Shown here one piece after another: positions 1-7,694 of a DNA stretch of 64,000 nt. Under the pieces are notes generated by a model. That model made no database searches. It was not told the DNA's origin and was given only the letters and a program-made list of their open reading frames with translations. Every line of letters starts with the position of its first letter. The first letter of the stretch is position 1. The translations under genes were made by a program, and so were the position numbers. Where the stretch lies: positions 13,747-77,746 of the forward strand of contig DFHF01000045.1 in the NCBI GenBank assembly GCA_002371825.1, given 5' to 3'. This DNA comes from Ruminococcus flavefaciens (lineage in GTDB: Bacteria; Bacillota; Clostridia; Oscillospirales; Ruminococcaceae).

Positions 1-1136
1 TGCTGGCCGAATACAAGGACGGCTCCATACTGAGGAACAAGGCTGCGCTCTATGCCTCAAGAGAGATACTCTCAGAGGACGGACTTTATGCCGCCGATGC
101 TGAGCTTGTCCATGTAGAGGTGAACGGAAAATACCTTGGGGTTTACCTCCTTACCGAAATGCAGCAGGCCGCCGGCGGAAGAGTGGATATTGCCCGTCCG
201 GAAAAGGACTACACCGGCGCAGATATCGGTTATTTCCTTGAATTTGACGGGTATTTCACCAACGAGGACCAGCTCCACAGCTTCCCACTTGAGCTTGCGG
301 ACAACGCTCCTCTTACTCCATATGACGGCAGCGGCGGAAGCGGCCGGACTATACAGTGTCTCCCCGCATCTCCGGACGACAATAAAAAAGAGATAGGTGT
401 TTCCATAAAGAGCGATATATACTCTCAGGAACAGCACGATACCATAGCCACATTTGTAAACAATGTCTACAGGATAATGTATGAGGCTGCCTACAACCAC
501 AAGGCCTTTGTTTTTACCTCTGATGACTACAGGACTATCACTGAAACCACTGATATCACTCCACGTCAGGCTGTGGAAAACGTAGTGAATGTACAGTCTC
601 TTGTGGATATGTATATTATAAGCGAGCTTACCTGCGATGCTGACATATACTGGTCAAGCTTCTTCATGGATGCTGACCTCAGTGCCGACGGCAGCAGGAA
701 ACTCACATTTGAAGCCCCATGGGACTTTGACTCCTCAATGGGAAACAGAGACCGCTGCACTGAAGGACAGGGCTTCTATGCTTCAAATATAGTCCCCTCT
801 GCTGACGGAGATGACTACGAAGCAGCAAACCCATGGCTTCTGGTGCTCGCCTATGAGGACTGGTATCAGGATATGATAAAGGACAAGTGGACAAAGATCT
901 ATGACAGCGGCGTCTTTGACCGCACCTTCCAGCTCATCGAGGACGACAAGACCTCACTGGAAGAGGACTTCAACATGAATTACAGGCTATGGAATAACCT
1001 TATCTGCAATCAGGAATATGAAGATGAACTCTCAGAGCCGGCCAAAAGCTGTTTCAGCGAAAGATCTGCTGCTGAATATCTTCTGAAATGGCTGAGGAGC
1101 AGAGTGGAATTTCTCAACTCCCAGTGGCACAGATGA
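1..1136 (+). CDS. CotH-family protein, 3' part only
   Basis: The reading frame is open from base 3 of the window, so the true start lies upstream. It shows two hallmarks of the CotH kinase-like family: a NGKYLGVYLLTE segment at about nt 123-158 and WDFDSSMGN at about 720-746. CotH of Bacillus spores is an atypical protein kinase; in ruminococci CotH-domain proteins are commonly secreted and associated with cell-surface or cellulosomal proteins (family knowledge). The C-terminus ends soon after the CotH domain with no dockerin or anchor visible, so any targeting module must be N-terminal and outside the window. It stops 21 nt before a small gene on the same strand. Confidence 0.85.
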   Translation, partial: LAEYKDGSILRNKAALYASREILSEDGLYAADAELVHVEVNGKYLGVYLLTEMQQAAGGRVDIARPEKDYTGADIGYFLEFDGYFTNEDQLHSFPLELADNAPLTPYDGSGGSGRTIQCLPASPDDNKKEIGVSIKSDIYSQEQHDTIATFVNNVYRIMYEAAYNHKAFVFTSDDYRTITETTDITPRQAVENVVNVQSLVDMYIISELTCDADIYWSSFFMDADLSADGSRKLTFEAPWDFDSSMGNRDRCTEGQGFYASNIVPSADGDDYEAANPWLLVLAYEDWYQDMIKDKWTKIYDSGVFDRTFQLIEDDKTSLEEDFNMNYRLWNNLICNQEYEDELSEPAKSCFSERSAAEYLLKWLRSRVEFLNSQWHR

Positions 1137-1157
1137 TGATAAGAACGGAGCGTGACA

Positions 1158-1352
1158 ATGAAATATACTATACTGAAAATATTTGAAGAGGACTACGGCT
1201 GCGAAGGCATCCCGGAAGACGAAGAGCTTATGTACAGCGTCCTTGTCCGTGATACAAATGGAAATGAAAAATGGCTGAGAGTCCCCGACAGCCGACTTAC
1301 AGGTCTGAATACCGGGGATAGTCTGGAGGTAAAAGATGAAAGAGATATTTGA
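1158..1352 (+). CDS. small acidic hypothetical protein
   Basis: This is a 64-residue acidic protein without signal peptide or membrane segment, ending in VKDERDI. It is not recognised as a named family. The ATG at 1158 is preferred because GGAG lies 7 nt upstream; a GTG two codons earlier is too close to that site. The last 17 nt overlap the nitroreductase start, so the two are probably translationally coupled. Function unknown. Confidence 0.6.
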   Translation: MKYTILKIFEEDYGCEGIPEDEELMYSVLVRDTNGNEKWLRVPDSRLTGLNTGDSLEVKDERDI

Positions 1353-1830
1353 AAGGATCAGTGTAAGAAAATATGAGGACAGGCCTGTTGAACCTGAAAA
1401 AGCGGAGCAGATACTCCGTGCTGCAATGGCAGCACCCTCAGCAGGAAATCAGCAGCCATGGGAATTCTATTTGGTGACTGACAAGGAAAAGATCAGACAG
1501 CTTTCTGAGATAAGTCCATATGCTGCCTGTGCGGCAAATGCTCCTATGGTGATAGTCCCCTGTTACCGCACTGAGGACCTGCGCTGGAGCGAGACTGTCC
1601 TGATAGACCTTGCCTGTGCAGCAGAGAATATGCTCCTTGAGATAACATCTCTCGGACTGGGCGGAGTATGGCTCTGTGCCGCTCCTCTTGAGGACAGGAT
1701 GACAAAAGCCGAGGCTGCACTGAGCCTGCCTAAGGGACTTCGTGCATATGCAGTCATACCTGTAGGCTACCCGGCTGAATCACGTCCCCAGCAGGACAGA
1801 TTTGACAGGTCCAGGATACACTATATCTGA
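1336..1830 (+). CDS. nitroreductase family protein
   Basis: This is a 164-residue nitroreductase-fold protein. The N-terminal segment with SVRKYEDRPV, then ILRAAMAAPSAGNQQPWEF, is the classic FMN-binding opening of the family, and LGLGGVW near residue 115 is the conserved glycine-rich turn. Such enzymes are FMN-dependent NAD(P)H oxidoreductases acting on nitro, quinone or flavin substrates in the cytoplasm; the substrate cannot be told. At about 165 aa it belongs to the short subgroup. GGAGG precedes the ATG by a few bases and the gene is followed directly by a terminator. Confidence 0.9.
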   Translation: MKEIFERISVRKYEDRPVEPEKAEQILRAAMAAPSAGNQQPWEFYLVTDKEKIRQLSEISPYAACAANAPMVIVPCYRTEDLRWSETVLIDLACAAENMLLEITSLGLGGVWLCAAPLEDRMTKAEAALSLPKGLRAYAVIPVGYPAESRPQQDRFDRSRIHYI

Positions 1831-1835
1831 AAAAA

Positions 1836-1877
1836 AGCTTTCCGTCGGAATAATATCCCTGCGGAAAGCTCTTTTTT
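1836..1877 (+). terminator. rho-independent terminator after nitroreductase gene
   Basis: A perfect 9-bp stem (AGCTTTCCG at 1836-1844 with CGGAAAGCT at 1862-1870) is followed by C and six T. The A-run before the left arm means it can also serve the leftward gene ending at 1891. Confidence 0.85.
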
Positions 1878-1890
1878 GACCTAAGTATCC

Positions 1891-4086
1891 TTACTTCAGA
1901 TATGTAACATGATCCGAATTATAGTACTCCCAGCTGTCTGCGGAAACAAGTCCTTCACCGTAATCGACACGGTTATCCTTCACTGAAAAATCACTGAACC
2001 AGCCGTCCACAACATACATTCTCCGGCTTGTATTCTCTGCACCATAGGGCTGATCCATATACAGTGTATTATTCTCAAATACATGGTGATATCCCCAGCC
2101 CTCGGCCTGTTCATGCACTTCAAATGCAGCGACTATCTTTGGATTCTTGTTTCTGTAGCCTACATTGTCGTGAACATAGCAGTCATTGCCTTTCAGGTCA
2201 ATAAAACTGCCGGCATAGTTCTCTCCCGTCATTCCGTCACCGTAGAAGGTGCAGCCGCATATCTCGGTATCAGTTGTATATTCCTTGACATCAATATGCT
2301 CGGCAGCAACATTCTTAAAGGTGCAGTCCACCACTTTATTGTGGTCGCACTTATAGTCAAAGCCGGTAGTCGACTTAGCGCTGCCGATATATACTCCCTC
2401 TCCGTATCCGGGAGAGCGCAGTCCGGTATCGTGGATATAGCATCCCTTGACAGTACAGTATGAGCTTCCGTCACGGACAGCCACAGCCTCCGCACCGAGA
2501 GTATGGAGCTCACAGTTTTTAATGACAGTATGGTTTGAATTATCCAGCACTATCCCCTTCTGAGAGTTAGTGCATACAAGTCCGTCCAGCACCCAGTGAT
2601 CTCCCAGAATATGAAGAACATAACCGTGTTCTGTAGTATTTCCTTTCAGCACAGGAGGATCGTCAGGATCAAGAGCAGATAAAGTGATAGGAGCCTCCGG
2701 TGTACCGTCTGTTTCAGAGCTGATCATCTTTGAAGCACAGTCATACTCTCCCGGAGCCAGCTTGATAACATCACCGGGAGCCGCATTTTTTACTGCTGTA
2801 TAAAGCTGAGATATATCCGTAACAATGATAACATTCTCATTTGCATTTCTGATAAGCTCGCTCCTCATCATGCAAAGATCAAAACCGTCTATCCTGCCGT
2901 CACCGCAGAGATCAGCAAGTCTCCAGTCTGAGATATGGGCATCCGGTGCGGAAAGCAGCCATTTCTGAAGGCACACTGCATCTGCTATACTGAATACACC
3001 GTCCCTGTTCAGATCACCCATGATATTATCCATTGAAAAGCCGGCAAACTCCTCGGAGAGACTGTTATCGGAAGCATAGTAATGATCCCATGAGAAAAGG
3101 ATGTTTTTTTCTGCAAGATCAGAGGTAGAATAATAATTACTGCTGAGTGTACCTATACTCATGGGAGCGCTCTCCTTATCGAAGCACTCATTGTTTACCC
3201 AGAATCTCATCCTGCCGCCCACAGCCTCTTTCTGTGCAGCTATCCACTCCCTGATGACTTCTTCACTGTATCCGGAACCGCCGCAGTCCTGCGGAGCATA
3301 AACATCCACCGGTCTCAGTCCGGATACAGTGACAATATCACTGATAAAGCTGCTGTACTGAGCTGACGACGATATTTCCGGATTATAGAACGGACTTATC
3401 ATCAGAGGCTTTTCCGGACACAGCTTTTCTATCATGTCCACGGAGCAGCCAATGCTCTTGCCGATAATTTCAGCATATTCTCCGCTGTCTGTACCGGCAC
3501 AGGCGGAATCTATATTCCAGATCTCATTCGGATAATACCAGCCGGCGATCTGATCTCCGTATTTTTCACCATAGCGTTCCCATATCTCCTCTATGATATC
3601 AGCACAGCTTTTACCGTTGCTTGCTGACCAGTCCCTGAAATAGTCATCCGGCTCTCCCCAGCCATACTTCCACCACATCTCATCATAAAGAGTACCTATC
3701 CAGAGCTTTATCCCACATTTTTCCGCAGCTCTCAGAGCACATTCAAGAGTGTCCCCGTAATTATATTCCGGAGAATAAGAAGTCGGATAGAAGCAGCGGT
3801 ACTCTGTGGAAGTATAGGCCGACGGATCACGTTCAGATGCGCCCTCAGCAGTTCCTCCGGACCTTATGATATCGAATACAGACTGTATTATAAGTGAATC
3901 AAAGCCTGCATCCCGTGCAGCCATAAATTCCTCTGACCAGCGGCTTTCGTTCCATTCACGGCAGTACCAGCCCTGTATGAATGAGGCAGTGAATTTTGAA
4001 GGTCTTTCCGCACAGTCGGCCTTCATCGGCAATGCTGCCGGCATTGCAAGCACAGCAGCTGCCAGCAATGATATCATTTTTTTCAT
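1891..4086 (-). CDS. secreted DUF4434 / dockerin / beta-helix protein
   Basis: This 731-residue protein begins with a signal peptide (MKKMISLLAAAVLAMPAALP). Residues about 30-345 match DUF4434, a TIM-barrel glycosidase-like domain (FTASFIQGWYCREW, DSLIIQSVFD). Residues about 356-409 are a type I dockerin with two calcium-loop repeats (GDLNRDGVFSIADAVCLQKW and DLCGDGRIDGFDLCMMRSEL). Residues about 415-731 are a right-handed parallel beta-helix (IVLDNSNHTVIKNCELHTLG, GEGVYIGSAKS) resembling polysaccharide lyases. The dockerin sits between two catalytic-type domains, so a scaffoldin-bound bifunctional polysaccharidase is inferred. AAGGAG precedes the ATG. It lies 50 nt after yaiI on the same strand. 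Substrate unknown. Confidence 0.85.
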   Translation of the reverse strand: MKKMISLLAAAVLAMPAALPMKADCAERPSKFTASFIQGWYCREWNESRWSEEFMAARDAGFDSLIIQSVFDIIRSGGTAEGASERDPSAYTSTEYRCFYPTSYSPEYNYGDTLECALRAAEKCGIKLWIGTLYDEMWWKYGWGEPDDYFRDWSASNGKSCADIIEEIWERYGEKYGDQIAGWYYPNEIWNIDSACAGTDSGEYAEIIGKSIGCSVDMIEKLCPEKPLMISPFYNPEISSSAQYSSFISDIVTVSGLRPVDVYAPQDCGGSGYSEEVIREWIAAQKEAVGGRMRFWVNNECFDKESAPMSIGTLSSNYYSTSDLAEKNILFSWDHYYASDNSLSEEFAGFSMDNIMGDLNRDGVFSIADAVCLQKWLLSAPDAHISDWRLADLCGDGRIDGFDLCMMRSELIRNANENVIIVTDISQLYTAVKNAAPGDVIKLAPGEYDCASKMISSETDGTPEAPITLSALDPDDPPVLKGNTTEHGYVLHILGDHWVLDGLVCTNSQKGIVLDNSNHTVIKNCELHTLGAEAVAVRDGSSYCTVKGCYIHDTGLRSPGYGEGVYIGSAKSTTGFDYKCDHNKVVDCTFKNVAAEHIDVKEYTTDTEICGCTFYGDGMTGENYAGSFIDLKGNDCYVHDNVGYRNKNPKIVAAFEVHEQAEGWGYHHVFENNTLYMDQPYGAENTSRRMYVVDGWFSDFSVKDNRVDYGEGLVSADSWEYYNSDHVTYLK

Positions 4087-4136
4087 AGCTTGCTCCTTTC
4101 AGATAATCTGACCGTTCCTCATAAAATAGCCTGAGA

Positions 4137-4583
4137 CTATAATGCCTGACCTTTTCCTCCTGATATCTCGTTCAGAGCGTTTTCAAAGTCCTTATCCTGC
4201 TGAGCGGTACGCTTAGGCCTTCCCTTTGTACGGCCGCCGTTCCTGCGTATCTTTGCAGATACTGCCCTGAATTCAAGAAGTCCGGAGATATTCTCATCAC
4301 TGTAGCGTCTGCCGTCCTGATCAAGCACGACGGCTCTTCTGCTAAGGCACATTGCTGCAAGGCCGTAGTCCTGAGTAACGGCAATATCTCCGGCACTGAT
4401 AAGATTCACCAGTCTGAGATCAGCACTGTCAGCTCCTTTATCCACCACGATAGTCTCTGCGCCTTCACGATAGATCGAGTGAGAAGTATCACATATTATT
4501 GTACAGGGTATACCGTATTTTTTTGCAGTCCTGACGGCTATATCGACCACAGGACAGCCGTCTGCATCAATAAATATTTTCAT
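4137..4583 (-). CDS. yaiI: YaiI/YqxD family protein (UPF0178)
   Basis: This 148-residue protein has the family's usual length and its opening motif MKIFIDADGCPV, with CDTSH and a conserved GAD/TQDYGLA core. The family has a PIN-like fold and has been suggested to act on nucleic acid, but the function is not established. The C-terminus is basic (RRNGGRTKGRPKRTAQQDKD). The gene stops with TAG, which matters for interpreting the in-frame TAG codons in the pilus genes. It is probably cotranscribed with the downstream DUF4434/dockerin gene. Confidence 0.9.
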   Translation of the reverse strand: MKIFIDADGCPVVDIAVRTAKKYGIPCTIICDTSHSIYREGAETIVVDKGADSADLRLVNLISAGDIAVTQDYGLAAMCLSRRAVVLDQDGRRYSDENISGLLEFRAVSAKIRRNGGRTKGRPKRTAQQDKDFENALNEISGGKGQAL

Positions 4584-4756
4584 TCAGCACTGACACCTCT
4601 TTTCTTATCATAAGCAATGTCTGCTCAGCAGCTAAAAATGAGCATGACATAAAGAAATAAGATCTGCAAGTCCTCTATCATGTAAAGAAGCAGACTGCGC
4701 TCCCCTGATACAGCAGAAGCAATATCCCACTTGCAGCAGTTATTGATTACACCTTA

Positions 4757-4785
4757 ATTATATCACCCGTCTCCTCTCCGGTCAA
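4757..4785 (-). promoter_or_regulatory. predicted sigma-A promoter for yaiI operon
   Basis: On the minus strand TTGACC (4780-4785) and TATAAT (4757-4762) are separated by 17 bp. The predicted transcript has an untranslated leader of about 165 nt before yaiI, in which no clear structure was recognised. Confidence 0.6.
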
Positions 4786-4865
4786 GCCAAAAGACCAGAA
4801 GCTTTATATAAGAATAACTTATGATATAGATAAGAAATCAGTATTGATACAGCCCTGCTGATATG

Positions 4866-4988
4866 ATATAATGAATGCAAAGCATTCATTATATATTTAT
4901 TAAAATGCCCTTGCAGATACGCAGATCGGAGATCTGCTCACTGCATATCGGGCGATTATATCATAACGCTTGCGCTTTTATGATATAA
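4866..4988. repeat. pair of AT-rich perfect palindromes in gene-free region
   Basis: The region 4584-5080 holds no gene. It contains a 13-bp perfect inverted repeat with a 3-nt loop (arms 4866-4878 and 4882-4894) and an 11-bp perfect inverted repeat (arms 4956-4966 and 4978-4988) with TGATATAAT in the right arm. Between them lies the palindrome-like CAGATCGGAGATCTG at 4922-4936. They may act as promoter elements or transcription stops between the divergent genes, or be a remnant of a small repeat element. Confidence 0.55.
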
Positions 4989-5080
4989 TATTTAAAACAG
5001 CTCTCTGCAAGACAGATCAGCATTTAAGAGACTTCAATTTCATCCCTCAACAATGTTTCACGATCAGGAAAGGTGATATC

Positions 5081-5436
5081 ATGAAAAGAATAATAATAAC
5101 CTCAGCACTCATTTCACTCAGTCTTTTAACCGTAGTTTCCTGCGGTAAAAAAGACTCCTCCGGCTACTCTGTAGTAGTCCCTACTGCTCCTGAAAAGGAA
5201 ACAGCAGCAGTAAGTGAAAATGTGCAGGAAAGCACAGATGCAGCTTTCTCGACGAGTATGATCTCACCGGCAAGAATATCCGCCTGTTCGTCTGCCACGG
5301 CGGAAGCGGAGCATCGTCAACAGTCTCATCTGTAAAGGAGCTTGAACCCGGTGCAAATGTTGATGATGACCCACTGACTATATACTGGAACGACATTCCG
5401 GAGGCTGAGAGCAAGATAAGTGACTGGCTTGAATAA
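5081..5436 (+). pseudogene. decayed lipoprotein-flavodoxin fusion
   Basis: The start codon at 5081 opens a lipoprotein signal (MKRIIITSALISLSLLTVVSC, lipobox VVSC) followed by a Ser/Thr/Glu-rich linker. Around 5235-5245 the coding signal jumps to another frame, which reads FLDEYDLTGKNIRLFVCHGG and ends SDWLE at a TAA at 5436. That second part matches the C-terminal third of flavodoxin-like lipoproteins. The central flavodoxin segment, including the FMN-phosphate loop, is missing. An internal deletion with frame change therefore inactivated a secreted flavodoxin. A strong terminator follows. Confidence 0.75.
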
Positions 5437-5474
5437 GACCCGTACTATCTCAGGACATTATCATATATAAATTC

Positions 5475-5515
5475 TGCCCCGAAGCGATAAAGTTCGCTTC
5501 GGGGCATTTTGTTTT
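5475..5515 (+). terminator. rho-independent terminator
   Basis: A perfect 13-bp stem (5475-5487 with 5494-5506) is followed by TTTTGTTTT. It ends the decayed flavodoxin unit and lies 18 nt from the end of the convergent MBL-fold gene. Confidence 0.9.
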
Positions 5516-5533
5516 ATTCAGGATATTCTGTTC

Positions 5534-6157
5534 TTACTTTATTTTTATAACTGCTTTGATACCGCTGTCCAAAGCAGAGCAGAAGATCTCTCCGTCGCCA
5601 GGATCACCGGCAACACTGCCATAGTGTATCGGCACAGCGTATTCAGGGCGGATAGTATTTGCCAGCTTTGCTGCTTTTTTAGCATTCATGGTGTAAGTAC
5701 CTCCGGCCGGCAGCAATGCTATTTCACATTTTACCTGCTGATTCTCCGAAGTGATATCAGTATCTCCGGCAATATAGATCCGTCCGTGTTCCTGACTGTT
5801 TATGATATATCCGACCCAGCCCTTTGACTTCGGATGAAACGGCTTAAGCTTATTGTATGCCGGAACAGTCTCAAAGCTTATCCCCTTAACATCAAACTTT
5901 TCATTGGCGGAGATATTTCTTACCACAATGCCAAGCTTTCCGGCCTCAGTATTGTCCTTTGTACAGACTATGACCGTGTCCTGCTTCATTACCTTTCTGA
6001 TGTCATCAGGAGAAAAATGGTCGAAATGGCCGTGAGTAATAAGGATGATATCCGCATCATGAGGCTCATTTTCTATTTTGAACGGATCCGAATAGATTAT
6101 TTTCCCTGCATCGATCCTGATACTGCTGTGTGTATTTATTGTTATAAAATCAAGCAT
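5534..6157 (-). CDS. MBL-fold metal-dependent hydrolase
   Basis: This 207-residue cytosolic protein has the metallo-beta-lactamase signature THGHFDHF at residues 41-48 (HxHxDH), a second histidine region at YIAGDTD and a C-terminal VPIHYG. This is the UlaG-like/UPF0173-type small hydrolase group, which binds two metal ions and hydrolyses phosphodiester or lactone substrates; the substrate here is unknown. The ATG at 6157 is preferred because GAAAGG lies 11 nt upstream and the family normally starts just before the first beta strand; a longer open frame to 6232 overlaps the sortase gene end. Confidence 0.88.
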   Translation of the reverse strand: MLDFITINTHSSIRIDAGKIIYSDPFKIENEPHDADIILITHGHFDHFSPDDIRKVMKQDTVIVCTKDNTEAGKLGIVVRNISANEKFDVKGISFETVPAYNKLKPFHPKSKGWVGYIINSQEHGRIYIAGDTDITSENQQVKCEIALLPAGGTYTMNAKKAAKLANTIRPEYAVPIHYGSVAGDPGDGEIFCSALDSGIKAVIKIK

Positions 6158-6221
6158 GGCTGTGTGTTCCTTTCTGAATCTAAAGTCACAGAATGGTGTA
6201 ATAAACATATAACAAAGACGA

Positions 6222-6764
6222 TCATCCGTCATAAATACCGACTACTACCTGTCTCTGAGTCCCATCATCGGTACAAGTGATAATAGTTATCCTGACGTCG
6301 CCGAAATCCTTCAGCACACCGATCTCATCCGGATCAACAATAAAGCTTTCCCTGACCGTATAAGAATACATTTTCTTATCCTTATCATACAGTCTGATCT
6401 TCATGCCGGGACGAACTTTTTTCAGGTTATTGAAATATTCCTTATAGATCGTACTGCTGTGGCCGGCAATGCAGTAATTTCCTTTTCCGAAATCTCCTGT
6501 CCCCTCAAAATGGCCTGCCGCTTTTGAGAGAGTTTTATTATCTGTCCCCTCAAGGACCGGAGCTTTTATATTCAGGTCAGCTATCTCCACAACAGGATTT
6601 TCCCGCATTAGTTTTTGTTTCTGGTATTCCCTGTAGAGCTTTCTGCCGCCGAAAAAAGCGAGTATGCTCATGCCGGCGACCACAGCAGCAAGTCCGGAAA
6701 AGAACAGTACACGCTGCTTGATGGATTTTTTTGCACCGGCTTTATTTTTCACATTATCCTGCAT
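6222..6764 (-). CDS. sortase family protein
   Basis: This 180-residue membrane-anchored transpeptidase has a basic N-terminus followed by one membrane segment at residues about 19-38. The catalytic triad is visible as His102 (AGHSS), Cys164 (TIITCTDDG) and Arg171 (QRQVV). Sortases cleave an LPXTG-type motif and attach the protein to the cell wall or to another subunit. The short form with no C-terminal membrane segment is more like housekeeping class D/E than pilus class C. No LPXTG substrate lies next to it. The start overlaps the preceding 45-codon gene by 11 nt. Confidence 0.88.
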   Translation of the reverse strand: MQDNVKNKAGAKKSIKQRVLFFSGLAAVVAGMSILAFFGGRKLYREYQKQKLMRENPVVEIADLNIKAPVLEGTDNKTLSKAAGHFEGTGDFGKGNYCIAGHSSTIYKEYFNNLKKVRPGMKIRLYDKDKKMYSYTVRESFIVDPDEIGVLKDFGDVRITIITCTDDGTQRQVVVGIYDG

Positions 6765-6891
6765 TTTTACTGATTTCTGAAATGGGACTGTTTTTGCCTG
6801 GAAGCACTATATCCGGATTTTTCACCGAAAGCTTCCGTGCAACAAAAACAAAGCTGGATCCTGATAAAAACAGGCTGATAGATCCGAACAT
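6754..6891 (-). CDS. tiny single-pass membrane protein coupled to sortase
   Basis: A 45-residue frame starts at the ATG at 6891, chosen because AGGAGT lies 6 nt upstream; longer starts up to 6972 have no ribosome site. It has one hydrophobic segment (SISLFLSGSSFVFVA) followed by a positively charged stop-transfer residue pair and a polar tail. It overlaps the sortase start by 11 nt, so translation coupling is likely. The family is not recognised. It could be a small accessory subunit of the sortase or a spurious short frame. Confidence 0.45.
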   Translation of the reverse strand: MFGSISLFLSGSSFVFVARKLSVKNPDIVLPGKNSPISEISKNAG

Positions 6892-7027
6892 GATATAACT
6901 CCTTATCTTAAACATATGATGTGTCAGCAAATAATAACGCTCCCGGTCAGTCGATTTTGTGCGGTGCTGCATAAAAATTATACACTATATACCGCCTGAT
7001 GTCAAGCATCGGCACATTATTGCCGGC

Positions 7028-7594
7028 CTACCTGCTGACCTCATCAAGCTTTTTCAAGGTATCGGAAAGTATCTCCTTTCTCAGGTCCGTAAACCACTCT
7101 GAAAAAGCTGCGGTATCGAAAGCATAGGTCTTATTGAGTTCGTACTCATTCTCCGACCATGTATCCAGCGGAGACTCATTATGCTGTATCAGTGCTTCCA
7201 GCTTATCGATAGCTTTAAAAATTTTCGCCTCCACAGTCTGCTGTGCGTTCATCTCCTCAAAGAGTGCTGAGAACCTTTCCGAGACACCGTCCGGCAGAGC
7301 TTTTATCCAATTATCCATAAGCTCATCCTCTGCTGCTCTGTCATCATCAGTCTTAATGAATGTCGGGATATCCCCGGTAAAGCACTCCCCAAGATCGTGT
7401 ACGATACACATTTCCACTACTCTGTTTATATCCGCCTCCGGGAATACCTCCTTAAGCAGAAGTGCCATAAGCGAAGCCCTCCAGCTATGTTCGGCAACGC
7501 TCTCTGTCCTTCTTTTTGAAGTAGTGCAATGTCTGGGAGTATCCTTTAATTTTTCGGCTGTATGAAGTATATCAAGAAATTCCTCTGCTTTCAT
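7028..7594 (-). CDS. HD-domain hydrolase (YfbR/HDDC2-like)
   Basis: This 188-residue protein has HD-superfamily metal ligands: His36 (SVAEHSW), His66-Asp67 (VHDLGE) and a downstream Asp in FKAIDKLEAL. The arrangement and length fit the YfbR/HDDC2 group, which are 5'-deoxyribonucleotidase-type phosphohydrolases. It probably acts in nucleotide clean-up in the cytoplasm. The start at 7594 is chosen because AAGGAGG lies 5 nt upstream; 14 further codons upstream are open but lack a site. It terminates with TAG. Confidence 0.85.
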   Translation of the reverse strand: MKAEEFLDILHTAEKLKDTPRHCTTSKRRTESVAEHSWRASLMALLLKEVFPEADINRVVEMCIVHDLGECFTGDIPTFIKTDDDRAAEDELMDNWIKALPDGVSERFSALFEEMNAQQTVEAKIFKAIDKLEALIQHNESPLDTWSENEYELNKTYAFDTAAFSEWFTDLRKEILSDTLKKLDEVSR

Positions 7595-7613
7595 TTTTCC
7601 TCCTTTAAAAGCA

Positions 7614-7647
7614 CAAAGGGAAAGGCGCAAATGCACTTTCCCTTTTG
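7614..7647 (-). terminator. terminator after acyl-CoA synthetase gene
   Basis: A 10-bp inverted repeat (AAAGGGAAAG at 7615-7624 with CTTTCCCTTT at 7636-7645) lies between the leftward synthetase gene and the HD gene. The T-tract on the minus side is short and interrupted, so termination may be partial. Confidence 0.55.
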
Positions 7648-7694
7648 AACGGATATTAAGTCAGCATCAAAAATACTGATGCTCGTGAATCATT

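Noticed and set aside
5230..5250. Programmed ribosomal frameshift joining the lipoprotein and flavodoxin parts
   Set aside because: No slippery heptamer or downstream structure is visible, and the central flavodoxin segment is missing, so a shift would not restore a working protein.
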